Source of the DNA: Chrysophaeum taylorii
Lineage: Eukaryota; Sar; Pelagophyceae; Pelagomonadales; Pelagomonadaceae
NCBI GenBank assembly: GCA_029834535.1
Contig: JAQMWT010000075.1
Location: 1-64,000, forward strand
Direction of reading: 5' to 3'
DNA: 64,000 nt
Shown here in pieces: positions 20,685 to 30,245 of this stretch. The notes under the pieces were generated by a model. The model ran no database searches. It was not told the origin of the DNA and saw nothing but the letters and a program-made list of their open reading frames with translations. Positions within the stretch are counted from its first letter, which is position 1; the number at the start of each line of letters is the position of its first letter. The translations under genes and the position numbers were made by a program.

Positions 20685-22076
20685 ATGCAGGGGTCGCGAA
20701 GCTTGAGGTTGCGGCTGCGGGTGCCCATCAGCGCGTTAAGCGAGACCTCTGCGCGGCCGCGGCAGCGCGCGCAGCTGTTTGATGCGGACCCGACGTTGGC
20801 TGATCGGCCGCAGATATCGTCCCCCCTGGCGTCGTTGCGCATGGCCAAGACCGAACCGTCGGTGTTCGCCGAATTCAGCGAGCTGTCGGAGAAGTACCAC
20901 GCCGTGAACCTGGGGCAGGGGTATCCCGACTTTCCGATGCCCGACTTTGTCAAGCAGGCGGCGATCGAGGCTATCCAGGGGGACTACAACCAGTACTCTC
21001 GGCCGGCGGGACACACGCGGCTCGTGCGAACACTAGCAGCTAGGTACGGGCCCAAGTTCGGCCGCGCCCTCAACGGGGCCGAGGAGATCGCGGTGGTTGG
21101 GGGTGCGACAAATGCCATCTTTAGCGCGGTCGTCGCGCTCGTCGACCCGGAGGACGAGGTCGTGTGCGTCGAGCCGTTCTTCGATGCTCCCAAGATTGCT
21201 GCCGACCTGATGGGCGCCAAGACGATCGGCGTGCCCCTCCGGGCCGACTGGGCCGCGACCTCGGCCGACTGGAAGCTCGACCTCGACGAGCTCGAGGCGG
21301 CGCTCTCGCCCCGAACAAAGCTCCTCGTCCTTAACACGCCCCACAACCCGACAGGCAAGGTCTTCACGCCGACCGAGCTCGAAGGCATAGCCGAGATCGT
21401 CCAGCGGTACCCAGGCCTCGTGGTGTTGAGCGACGAAGTCTACGAGGCGATGGTCTACGACGGCCTCGAGCATAGGCACATCGCCTCGGTCCCGGGCATG
21501 TTCGAGCGATGCCTCACCGTCTTCTCGGCCGGCAAGACCTTCAGCGCGACGGGCTGGCGCGTTGGCTACGTGATTGGACCAAAGTCCCTCATCTCGCCCC
21601 TCGTCCGCGTCCACCAGGCTTCGAACTTCTCCACCCCCACTCCGCTTCAGGTCGCGACCGCGATGGCGTTTGAAAGAGCCGACCAGCGCAACTACTTTGA
21701 CGAATTCAAGAGCAACCTCCAGGCTAAACGGGACAAGCTCTGCCGCCTCCTTCGTGTTGCCGGCCTCGCCCCTATCGTCCCCGAGGGAGGCTACTTCCTT
21801 CTCGCCGACACCACTAAGGTTGGCGCCGCCACCCCCTTCCCCCTCTGGGAGGCCCCCGAGGACATTCCTCTCAGAGACCGGCGGGATTTCGCCGTCTGCC
21901 GCCTTCTCTGTGAGCGCGCCGGCGTCACCGCCATCCCCGCCTCGGCCTTCTTCTCTCAGGGCCACAGACACATCACCGATTCCCTTGCCCGCTTCTGCTT
22001 CTGCAAGGAGGACGACACCCTCGACGAGGCCTTCCGTAGAATCGTCCACTCGGGTCTCGGCGCCGCCTGGATCTAG
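20685..22076 (+). CDS. Kynurenine aminotransferase / glutamine transaminase K-like, class I aminotransferase
   Basis: A 463-residue PLP-dependent aminotransferase, fold type I. VNLGQGYPDFPMPDFV near residue 68 and YNQYSRPAGHTRLVRTLA are characteristic of the KAT/cysteine-S-conjugate beta-lyase branch. Further motifs: LNTPHNPTGKVF, LSDEVYEAMVYDG and the PLP lysine in SAGKTFSATGWRVGY (about residue 284). It transaminates kynurenine, glutamine or other amino acids with 2-oxo acids. The first 45 residues are Arg/Ser-rich with few acidic residues, which suggests organelle import. The ATG at 20685 is chosen; open frame continues upstream but without another convincing start. Confidence 0.88.
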   Translation: MQGSRSLRLRLRVPISALSETSARPRQRAQLFDADPTLADRPQISSPLASLRMAKTEPSVFAEFSELSEKYHAVNLGQGYPDFPMPDFVKQAAIEAIQGDYNQYSRPAGHTRLVRTLAARYGPKFGRALNGAEEIAVVGGATNAIFSAVVALVDPEDEVVCVEPFFDAPKIAADLMGAKTIGVPLRADWAATSADWKLDLDELEAALSPRTKLLVLNTPHNPTGKVFTPTELEGIAEIVQRYPGLVVLSDEVYEAMVYDGLEHRHIASVPGMFERCLTVFSAGKTFSATGWRVGYVIGPKSLISPLVRVHQASNFSTPTPLQVATAMAFERADQRNYFDEFKSNLQAKRDKLCRLLRVAGLAPIVPEGGYFLLADTTKVGAATPFPLWEAPEDIPLRDRRDFAVCRLLCERAGVTAIPASAFFSQGHRHITDSLARFCFCKEDDTLDEAFRRIVHSGLGAAWI

Positions 22077-22167
22077 CTAGGCCCCTTGTTTTTCTTCTCC
22101 TCGAAGTTCCTTTCTCCTCAAGCACTACGCCCTACCTCCCCTCGCACACTCCGTCTTCTCGTCCTTC

Positions 22168-22373
<206 letters not shown>

Positions 22374-22605
22374 TGCGGCAGCCACTCTCGGCCGCCGTAT
22401 GTATGAGCCCTCGCCCTCCTCCTCCTCCTCCTCCTCCTCTTCCCAGGCGCATGACGTGCCTGGCCTCTGCGGCCCGATCCCCTTCCTAGCTATACTCCTG
22501 CTACTCTTTTGTGGTGGTCCCTAGCCTGGGTAGAATCTCGTCACCAACGGGCCGAAAGTGCAGACTTCGACGCTTGGCTGTGCGTCATCGTCGCCACGCA
22601 AGGAC

Positions 22606-23999
22606 ATGATGCGCGTTCGAGTGTCCCAGCGCGTGAGCGCCCAGCTGTTTCTCTCGGGCGTTGCGACGTCGCTCGTTTCGCACAGCCAGCAACAATGTAC
22701 GGAGACGCCGGTCGCAGACGGCGAGTGGGAGCTGCGGCATGTGTCCGCGTACTTTAGGCACGGCGCGCGGGCACCGATCTACGGGGTGTCGCACGAGGGG
22801 GTGACGGACTGCGTGTGGTCGGCGTGCGCGTCCTGCGCGGCAGCGAGCAGAGCGGTCGAAGCGGACGCCGACCGCGTCGTGCGGCTGCAGTCGCGCGACG
22901 GCGGCCGCGCGCCGGAGTCGGTCGTGGACGCCAAGCAACGTCGCCTCTTGCTGCCGGGAGGGTGCCGGTCGGGCGAGCTCACGGAGCTCGGCGAGCGCCA
23001 AGCGCGCGAGCTGGGATCGCAACTGCGCGGTCTCTACGGCGACGCGCTCGCGCCGCGGCCCGAGAGGCTGTCGGCGCGCACGACGAACGTCGCGCGGTGT
23101 GTGCTTTCGCTCCGCGGCGTCCTCCAAGGCCTGCTGCGTGCCGACGCTCCCGTCGTTCCCGTCGACACAGTCCACGCCTCTCGCGAGTGGCTAACGGTTG
23201 CGTCGGGCCGGTGCGCGCGGCTTCGTCAGCTCTGGGGTGAGCTCGGCGATCCGTTCGATTCGCCGCGCAGCGCGACGAAAACGGCAGTCTACGCGAGCCT
23301 CCAGGCGAAGATCGCGAGGGCCGGCGTTGCCGGGGCCTTTAAGTTCCCGGATCGCGCGGCGCGTCGCCAGCGTTGCGCACGTCTGCGTTTTTACGATGCC
23401 GACAGGTCCCGCTCAAGGACGCGATGATCGCCAGAGCGAGCCTCGGCGCGCCGCTCCCGTGGGACCTCTCAGACGAAGAACTCCGAGCGCTCGACCTCGC
23501 CGCCGCCGAGGAGGTTGCCATGTTAATTGGGGTTGGCGTCATCGACCGCGCGACACAGATCGAGCTCCTGCGCCTGTGCGCCGGGAGACTCGTCCACGAA
23601 CTCCGCTCCGAGCTCGTCGACGCGGGGCCGCGGACCCTGCGCCTCGTCTCGGGACACGACACGACCGTCAAGCCCCTCCTCGTCGCGCTCGACGCCTACG
23701 ATCATCGATGGCCGCCCTTCTGCGCTTGCGTCTCGATCGAACTCTACCAACACAAAGACGACGCGACCAAGCGCGCCGTCCGCGTCCTCTACAACGGTCT
23801 CACTGCACCCAGCGTCGCGGGCTCGGCTGGCGACTTCTACGTCGTTCGCGACCTCGGACCCCTCGACGACTTCCTCGAGCTCCTCGAGCCCATCGCTCTC
23901 TCCCCCGCCGACTTCGAGTGCGCGTGCACGCCGCGTGACACCATGGACAACCCCCCCGAACAAACCGCCGCCGCGACGACCGGTGGCTCCTCGTTCTGA
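22606..23999 (+). CDS. Histidine acid phosphatase (branch 2), with one unresolved intron
   Basis: The N-terminal part has a probable signal peptide and the catalytic R-H-G-x-R-x-P motif in YFRHGARAP (about residue 50). The C-terminal part has the proton-donor motif SGHDTTV at about 23655-23675. Both belong to one gene: the frame ends at 23427 and resumes in another phase with VPLKDAMIARASLG at 23406. A short intron ending ACAG at 23405 is likely, but no donor gives both a canonical GT and the right phase; candidates at 23343, 23363 and 23372 all leave a phase conflict with that acceptor. The family includes lysophosphatidic acid phosphatase type 6 and phytase-like enzymes, and this looks closest to the former. 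It could also be a recent frameshift. Confidence 0.75.
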
Positions 24000-24123
24000 A
24001 TCGTGTGAAGACTTAGTGTTTTCGTCTCGCTAACCCGCCAATCTAAGCAACCTTTGAGTTTACTCCGAAACCCTAACGATTGATTGTATTCTCGTTTTAT
24101 CATTGAAGTTGTGACATCAGGCC

Positions 24124-25215
24124 ATGCGGCGGTCGAGCTTGCGTTTCTTCGCGGCGTCGAGCGGCCCCAAGGTCGTCGGCGTGACGGGAGCAAACGGATA
24201 TCTGGGGAGTTTCATCACTGCCGAGCTGCTTGGTCGCGGGTACGAGGTCCGCGCGCCCGTGCGCGGCAGCTCCGAGACGCCCGCGAAGGTCGCGCACCTC
24301 GTCGCCCTCGATGGCGCAGAGCGGCTGCGAGTGTTTGAGGGCGGGGACTTGCGCGTTTCGGGGTCGTTCGACGAGGCGTTCGACGGTTGCGACGCCGTCA
24401 TCAACACTGCCGCGCGCGTGCTATTGGACTCGTCAAAGGAAACCGTCGACGTGTCGGTCGCGGGTGTCCAGAACGTGCTGCGGAGCCTACCGTCGACGGT
24501 GACGCGGTTCGTCCAGACGTCCTCGATCGCGGCCATCCAGCGCTACGACAAGCCGCGGGGGTACAAGTTCTCCGAGCGCGACTGGAACGACTGGAGCCGC
24601 GCCGACGACGACGCCTACGGATTCGCCAAGACGCGCGCCGAGCTGGCCGTCGTCGATTTCTGCGAGTCCAACGGCGTGTCGTACGCGGCCTTGAACCCGT
24701 CGATCGTCATAGGACCCGTCATGACCAAGCAACACACTAAGGCATCCCCAATTTTCTTGAGAAATATCATTTTTGGCAACAAGATCCTAAACGCTCCGTC
24801 AAATTTCGTCGACGTCCGCGATGTCGCGACGGCCCACGTCGAGGCCCTCGAAAGACTCGACACCATCCAAGGACCGCGCCGATTCGTGCTGACCTCGGAC
24901 GCTCCGTGTGCCGATGCGACCGAGCTCGCGAACGTCGCCAACCGCGTCCTGCCGCAATTCCGCTTCGTCGCAAAACCCATGTACGATCACGCGCGGATGA
25001 CCTACCTCTACATGCCGCTTTCGAGGCTCCCTTTTATCGGTCGTTTCGTTATGTCCGAATTCCAGCGTCTTGCCTTCTCAACGCCGATCAATTTCGACAA
25101 CTCCCACGCAAAGACCCAGCTCGGTATCGCCTTCCGGCCCCTCGAAGACACAGTGCGGGAGGGTCTTCAGTCCATCATCGACGCCGGCATTGCCAAACCC
25201 GCCCCCAGAAGCTAG
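24124..25215 (+). CDS. Extended SDR: dihydroflavonol/cinnamoyl-CoA reductase-like epimerase-dehydratase
   Basis: A 363-residue NAD(P)-dependent extended short-chain dehydrogenase. The Rossmann glycine motif TGANGYLG is at residues 20-27, with an upstream organelle-type start (MRRSSLRFFAASSG). INTAARV, the QTSSIAAI segment and the catalytic AYGFAKTRAE (Y-x-x-x-K, about residue 160) follow, then NPSIVIGPV and FVDVRDVATAHVEAL, which are typical of the DFR/CCR/anthocyanidin reductase branch. The substrate cannot be told from sequence alone. The gene is convergent with the BolA gene (78 bp apart). The upstream region contains CCTTTGAGTTTACTCC followed by GAAACCCTAA. Confidence 0.85.
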   Translation: MRRSSLRFFAASSGPKVVGVTGANGYLGSFITAELLGRGYEVRAPVRGSSETPAKVAHLVALDGAERLRVFEGGDLRVSGSFDEAFDGCDAVINTAARVLLDSSKETVDVSVAGVQNVLRSLPSTVTRFVQTSSIAAIQRYDKPRGYKFSERDWNDWSRADDDAYGFAKTRAELAVVDFCESNGVSYAALNPSIVIGPVMTKQHTKASPIFLRNIIFGNKILNAPSNFVDVRDVATAHVEALERLDTIQGPRRFVLTSDAPCADATELANVANRVLPQFRFVAKPMYDHARMTYLYMPLSRLPFIGRFVMSEFQRLAFSTPINFDNSHAKTQLGIAFRPLEDTVREGLQSIIDAGIAKPAPRS

Positions 25216-25293
25216 GGAACTGTGGCGTGGCCGCTCTGGCGATGGCTCTACTTTCCTATGCCGACGTCTCGGAGGGACGGGACCTTCGCTCTT

Positions 25294-25662
25294 CTACGCC
25301 TCGCCGGGCGCTATCGTGCGCAGCTCGTCGACCGCGTGAATAAGTCCCGTGTCCATGTACTCCTTGATGCACTTGTACACGGCTTGCTGGCGTTTGACTC
25401 GAGAGAGTCCCTCAAACACAGGACTCACAACTCTTATGGAGACGTGGGCGCCGTTCGGGTCGCCGTCGGCCGAAGTCACGTCCAGGTCCACGGCCGACAA
25501 CGTCTCCTTGATTTTCGCCGTGATTGCCTCGACAGTCGATTCGCCGAGCGGGGCCGCGCGAGCCACTGTCTCAAGGCGAGGAGCAGACCCCAGAGGAACG
25601 AAGGCCGAGATCGAAGAACTTAGCAAAGCAGCCGCGATGAGACCCACGACTCGACAAGCCAT
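25294..25662 (-). CDS. Plastid-targeted BolA-like protein
   Basis: A 122-residue protein. The start MACRVVGLIAAALLSSSISAFVP is a signal peptide with a cleavage site in SISA-FVP, the ASAFAP-type motif (Phe at +1) that sends proteins through complex plastid membranes in ochrophyte algae; a Ser/Ala/Arg-rich transit-like stretch follows. The mature part is BolA: ESTVEAITAKIKETL, then a beta-strand region ending HVSIRVVSPVFEGLSRVKRQQAVYKCI and the GLIHAVDELRTIAPGE end with the conserved His-Ala. BolA proteins partner monothiol glutaredoxins in Fe-S and redox homeostasis. The ATG at 25662 is used because the frame upstream starts only at TTG. Confidence 0.88.
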   Translation of the reverse strand: MACRVVGLIAAALLSSSISAFVPLGSAPRLETVARAAPLGESTVEAITAKIKETLSAVDLDVTSADGDPNGAHVSIRVVSPVFEGLSRVKRQQAVYKCIKEYMDTGLIHAVDELRTIAPGEA

Positions 25663-26110
25663 CAGTCCAACAACCAACCGGTTTCTGCGCGAGCTATTGG
25701 TTATCGTAGTGTTTGCTGGGCGCGACGACCTCTGGTGCTGATGAATGAATCTGGTGGTTTTTAGTTGTGAAGGGGGGGGGGGAGTAAACTCAAAGCCTCC
25801 TGCCAGGGACTCGGCGACCGGGAGACGTAGGGGCCGTCGGCGTTTCTGTAACGCCTTGGCGCTCCCTGGAGTGTGCCTGCGCGTAATGCCGGAGGTGGGC
25901 GAGTGGGCGGTGGCTGTACAGCCTTCGATATACTGGAGGCCCGCTACGAGGAGACGGGCGCGCTCGCGGTGCGCCGTGATGGAGAGACGCCGGGAGAAGC
26001 GCGTTGTGTGAGCCGCCGTGGCTGCCGCGGGGGAAGGAAAATCCTCCTTGAGGCCAGTGTTGATGCCAATTTAAAGGGCAACACGGTGGAAAAGGCCATG
26101 TAGGTTGTCA
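25663..26110. other. Gene-free stretch
   Basis: No supported gene. A minus-strand frame (about 25944-26080) gives Arg/Ser-rich sequence that might belong to the transposon-like debris at 26111-27250. Confidence 0.4.
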
Positions 26111-27250
26111 CTACCCTCTGTGAAATTGACAATAAACAAACCCCAACACGGACCCAAACTCCGCGAGGCGGTCTCGGAACGGGCCCCGCGGGGCTGCCGG
26201 GTCGACCCCGCAAAATTTCTTGTCGGCGTACGTAGCGTGCGCAACGTATTCGCGTTGCATGTCGTTGGCCCGCTTGTCGACCGGGCTCAGGGTGCCACCG
26301 CAGCGGCGATCGACGTTAGTGGTCGGATACCGCGTCGGGCAGAAGGCGATAGTTTTGACCTCGCCGAGGCGGAGACTGCCCGGAGTAGGCGTTTCCGGTG
26401 GCTCCGCGATAGAAAAGTCAGGAAGGAGCCTCGACGTGGACTCGAAGGAACGGAAAGCACGACGGGCTACGGGTGGGACACAATTCCAAAACAAGCCCGA
26501 AGGCTCGACCGTGTGCCGGACGCCCCGCTCGTGAATGAGGCCACTCAACACGTAAAGCACCAAGTCGAGCACGCAGGACCGAGCTCCGTTGCCGTTGACT
26601 AAGCGGTTGTCCGTGAGCGAGACGTTGCCATACGGGTCGAAAACCCGCTGGGTGTCGCCAAGAACGCCACGCCCGGACAGCAGTACTCAGGCCGGCGACG
26701 GCAGCCTGAGGAAGTTGGCAACGACTTCCGAGAAGTCGTTGTTCGAGAATGCCAGATATCGCGAAGGCCATGAAGCCACCCACGCGTCGAGAGATTGTCG
26801 GCGCACAGAAAGGACGCCTCGCGGACGTCACGCGCTGGGAGAGCACGAAGCTCCGCCTCGAGGCGCTCGACGCAAAGAGTCTCGCGTTGTCTCGTCACGA
26901 CCCGCTGCACCTTCCCGTACGGCGCTCCTGCCGATGCGTCAATGCCCGCGCATTGTACCGGCGCGGTCAATGGGCTATCGTCAGGCTTCCCGGCGTCCGC
27001 CTGCAAACGGCTCCAAACGCCACAAAAAGCGCGGGCCAGCAAGGACGTTGGTTGGGACGCAGCAAGAGTCGCGAAACGCGAGTCCATGTCGCTGCATCGA
27101 AGGAGTTGCGCCGCAGCAAGGCGCTTGCGGACTTGAAGAAGAAAAGGGGGGGGGGGGTGCGAAAGCGTGGACGCAGATGCGTGGAGGGTTTTGGGGGTTG
27201 TGTGGACACACGTGGGATGGCAACAGAATCCACGAAGCCCAGCCGGGGTC
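26111..27250 (-). pseudogene. Degraded unidentified ORF, probably of transposon origin
   Basis: The minus strand contains protein-like sequence in at least two frames: about 26990-26750 (SAGAPYGKVQRVV; LRALPARDVREASFLCADN) and 26690-26111 (LTDNRLVNGNGARSC; LDLVLYVLSGLIHERGVRH; CGVDPAAPRGPFRDRLAEF). They line up head to tail with a frame break near 26700 and a stop in the upstream segment. I recognise no domain; a DDE transposase is possible from the setting among LINE fragments but no acidic triad can be pointed to. Confidence 0.45.
27140..27156. repeat. Poly-G tract
   Basis: A short G-run flanked by AAAGAAGAAAAG at the edge of the transposon debris. Runs like this shift apparent frames in this part of the window. 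Confidence 0.6.
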
Positions 27251-27420
27251 ATCACCGAGCCGCTGGGCAGGTGAAGAGAGGAGCCCCCCCCCCTTCGCAG
27301 GTCGTACGCATGCTTCCGTCGGACGTATGTGCGACAGAGTGTGACGTCCTGCTGGGGGCGGCCTGGGTGGGGCTGCCCGACGCGGCGACGTGGCTGAGGG
27401 CAGTGAGGGCACAGCACGCA
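27250..27420 (-). mobile_element. TTTAAA-family LINE fragment, inverted copy
   Basis: On the minus strand this encodes TLCRTYVRRKHAYDLRRG and a GSVMTPAG segment aligned with the tail seen at 12180-12298, so it is a diverged copy in inverted orientation. The stop codon of the other copies (TAG) is TGG here, and the 3' region is not recognisable after it. Confidence 0.6.
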
Positions 27421-27469
27421 AAGGGTAAAAACAAGCTGACACGAACGAGGGTATTAATTGACACCAAAC

Positions 27470-27640
27470 ACCAAGGTCCCGCATACTTATCTCCGCCCGT
27501 CAGGCATATCCCTCGATCCCAGCAGGACGTCACCCTTCGTCGCACATACGTCCGGCGGCAGCATGCGCACGACCTACGGGCGGGGCCCGTCCTCTCTTCG
27601 CCTGCCCCACGACTCGGCGATGAACCCGACTAGGTCCCGC
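27470..27640 (+). mobile_element. TTTAAA-family LINE fragments, chimeric copy
   Basis: The 3'-region start GTCCCGCATACTTATCTCC (27477) runs for about 40 bp and then jumps to the coding tail (QQDVTLRRTYVRRQHAHDLR ... LGDEPD, TAG at 27631). The order is that of a head-to-tail junction of two truncated copies, or a template jump during insertion. Confidence 0.6.
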
Positions 27641-27855
27641 GTACTTACCTCCGCCCGTCAGGCACATCCCTCCTACCCCACAAAACCACCCACATCCTTC
27701 ATGCCCACCCCCCCTCTTAGCAGTCGACCTTTAAAGACCCACCCACATCCTTCATGCTCCCCACACACACCCACCCCCCTCTTAGCAGTCGACATTTAAA
27801 GACAGACACCAAACACTCTTAGCAGTCGACATTTAAAGACAGACACCAAACATGT
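27641..27855 (+). repeat. Array of three TTTAAA-family 3' ends
   Basis: Cores TTAGCAGTCGACMTTTAAA end at 27735, 27800 and 27837. The last is an insert of only 22 bp (CTCTTAGC...TTTAAA) flanked on both sides by the 15-bp direct repeat GACAGACACCAAACA. Confidence 0.75.
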
Positions 27856-28016
27856 CCTTTGAAAGATTTGTCTAACACTTACATGTTGCAGCTGACGTAA
27901 GTTATATAAGGACAGCGCCCCAGCTGTTGGCGCGCGCCGCAATCGTCGCGTTGTGACAACATCATCAGCGGTCGTGGCTGGCTGCGTATTCGAAGAGTTT
28001 GGACAGCGCTCCACAC

Positions 28017-30245
28017 ATGGTGCAGTCCTCCCATGATTCGCAGGCGACCACTTGGTGGCCCCACGCGGAGGAGGACGGCGCGCCAATGGATATCGACAGA
28101 CGAGAGCAGACGACTTCTCGCCACAGCACCACTGACAGTCGCTGTCAAGGTGCCTGTCGTCAAATGAATTGCGTGGCCTGGAAGATGGGCGCGCTTCTTG
28201 CGTTCGTGTCATTGGCGGCAGTGATTCGCGCAGCACAACGAACGTCGTTGGAGTCGCCACAACAGACGTCGTTGTTGGAGTTCGAGAGGAGGAGACTCGA
28301 CAAGAAGTCGGTCTGTAAGAGCGTATACGGTCGGCTGGATGGCGACAACGCGCGGACACGGGGCAAGGGATTTTCTAAATCTAAGAAGGAGAAAATAAAG
28401 AGCGGCGCCACATGCCCGTCGAGCTACGGAAAAAGCGGCCTGTTCATATTCGTCGGGGCGATTTTCATTACGTTGTACCTGTTCATAGGAATTGCGATCG
28501 TCTGCGACGAGCTTTTCGTCTCGGCGTTGGAGATCATTTCGGAGAGATGGGATCTCAGCGACGACGTTTCTGGTGCAACGTTGATGGCGGCTGGCGGGTC
28601 GGCGCCCGAGCTCGCGACGTCTTTTCTCGGCACGTTCCAGGGCTCCACCGTCGGGCTCGGGACGATCGTGGGCTCGGCTGTCTTCAACGTGCTGTTTGTC
28701 ATCGGAATGTGCGCTCTCAAGACTCCCAAAGAGTTAACGCCGCTCGCGCTGACGTGGTGGCCGCTGGCCCGCGATTGCACCTACTACGTTATGACGCTCA
28801 CCGCGCTGCTGTTTTGGTTCGTCGCGCCCAACTCGCGCGGCGCAATCGAAGGCTGGGAAGCCGCGGCGCAATTCTCGTTTTACTGCGGTTACGTGTACCT
28901 CATGAAGCATAACAGCCAGCTCGAGGCCCGCGTCAAGGCGCGGGTCGCGTCTCAGAAGGTCGAGCCCGAGAGGCTCGAGGTGTTGCGGAACGACCCGCCA
29001 ACGGCGACCGACAAAAACGTCAACGCGACTTTTGTAAAACCCTCGACGTTTCGAAACTCGATCGTCAACATGCTCATGAAGCGTAACAACAAGGACATCC
29101 AGAGCACGGCGGGCGTCTGTATCGTGTCGAGGATCAAGGGCGACGTGACGGAGACGTTCAACGAGCTCGACGTCGACAAGAACGGCAAGCTCGACTTCGG
29201 CGAGCTGAGCCAGCTATTGTCGCGGTTGGGTGACCCCGACGCCGTCACCGAAGCCATGGTCATCGAGCTCCGGAGAATACTCGACGTAAACAACAACAAC
29301 ATGATCGACATGCACGAGTTCACTACGTGGTACATAGGAAGCGAGAGCCGGCTGAAGGCCGAGTCCAAGTCCGTCTTCGACGCTTTCGATTTGGACAAGT
29401 CGGGAACTATCGAGGTCCACGAGGTCCGCGAGGTCGTCTCACAGCTCTCCGATGGGAACCCGCAATTGCAGAAGGAGGTCGACGCGTCCGTCGACGACTT
29501 TAGGAAGACGGTCGTTGCGAGCGGCAAAGAAAACTGCAATTTCGAGGAGTTCCAGAAGTGGTATCAGTCGACCGTCTTCTGGGAACAAGCGAAGCACGAG
29601 GCCCAAGAGGCGCAGAGCGCCGTCCAGGGCATGTGGACCATCGTCACCGAGTCGATCGTTGAGCTACCGACGATGTCAAGCAGAGACGCTGCCATGGTCA
29701 TTTTCCTCTTTCCCCTCAACTTCACGCTCGCCCTCACTATCCCGGATTGCCGCGTCCCGGGTAGAGAGTGCTGGTGCTACGCCACCTTTTTCGGCTCGAT
29801 CATTTGGATCGGATTCTATTCGTACTTCATGGTCGCGTGTATCGAGATCATCGGGTGCTTTATCGGCGTGAGCCCGTTCATCATGGGATTGATCCCACTT
29901 GCTGCGGGCACGAGTGTACCGGACATGTTGTCCTCGGTTGTCGTCGCGAAACAAGGCAAGGGCGACATGGCCGTCTCGTCGTCTATCGGGTCAAACATCT
30001 TTGACGTCACCGTCGGGCTCCCGCTCCCATGGCTCTGTTTCACCGCCTACCACTGGTGCCCCGTCCAGGTCGGCGGCACGTGGCAAAACAATGCTCTTTC
30101 CGTCGGCATTCTCCTTCTCATGGTCGTCCTTGTCATCACGTCGATTGCGAGCGCCGGCTGGAAGATGAGCCACCGCCTCGGCCAGGGCATGTTCCTCCTC
30201 TACTTTTTGTTCTGCGGCCAGGAACTCGCGAGAAATTATCTTTGA
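28017..30245 (+). CDS. K+-dependent Na+/Ca2+ exchanger (NCKX-like) with EF-hand loop
   Basis: A protein of about 742 residues in the Ca2+/cation antiporter superfamily. After an N-terminal hydrophobic segment come two clusters of transmembrane helices. The alpha-1 repeat has GGSAPELATSFLGTF and GTIVGSAVFNVLFVIG (about residues 190-225). The alpha-2 repeat has GTSVPDMLSSVVVAKQGKGD and SSSIGSNIFDVTVGLP (about 630-665). The large cytosolic loop holds three EF-hand Ca2+ loops: DVDKNGKLDFGE (about 384), DVNNNNMIDMHE (about 423) and DLDKSGTIEVHE (about 458). Fusion of EF-hands to the exchanger suggests direct Ca2+ feedback. The first in-frame ATG is at 28017; the ATG at MNCVAWKMGALL is an alternative start. 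Confidence 0.9.
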   Translation: MVQSSHDSQATTWWPHAEEDGAPMDIDRREQTTSRHSTTDSRCQGACRQMNCVAWKMGALLAFVSLAAVIRAAQRTSLESPQQTSLLEFERRRLDKKSVCKSVYGRLDGDNARTRGKGFSKSKKEKIKSGATCPSSYGKSGLFIFVGAIFITLYLFIGIAIVCDELFVSALEIISERWDLSDDVSGATLMAAGGSAPELATSFLGTFQGSTVGLGTIVGSAVFNVLFVIGMCALKTPKELTPLALTWWPLARDCTYYVMTLTALLFWFVAPNSRGAIEGWEAAAQFSFYCGYVYLMKHNSQLEARVKARVASQKVEPERLEVLRNDPPTATDKNVNATFVKPSTFRNSIVNMLMKRNNKDIQSTAGVCIVSRIKGDVTETFNELDVDKNGKLDFGELSQLLSRLGDPDAVTEAMVIELRRILDVNNNNMIDMHEFTTWYIGSESRLKAESKSVFDAFDLDKSGTIEVHEVREVVSQLSDGNPQLQKEVDASVDDFRKTVVASGKENCNFEEFQKWYQSTVFWEQAKHEAQEAQSAVQGMWTIVTESIVELPTMSSRDAAMVIFLFPLNFTLALTIPDCRVPGRECWCYATFFGSIIWIGFYSYFMVACIEIIGCFIGVSPFIMGLIPLAAGTSVPDMLSSVVVAKQGKGDMAVSSSIGSNIFDVTVGLPLPWLCFTAYHWCPVQVGGTWQNNALSVGILLLMVVLVITSIASAGWKMSHRLGQGMFLLYFLFCGQELARNYL

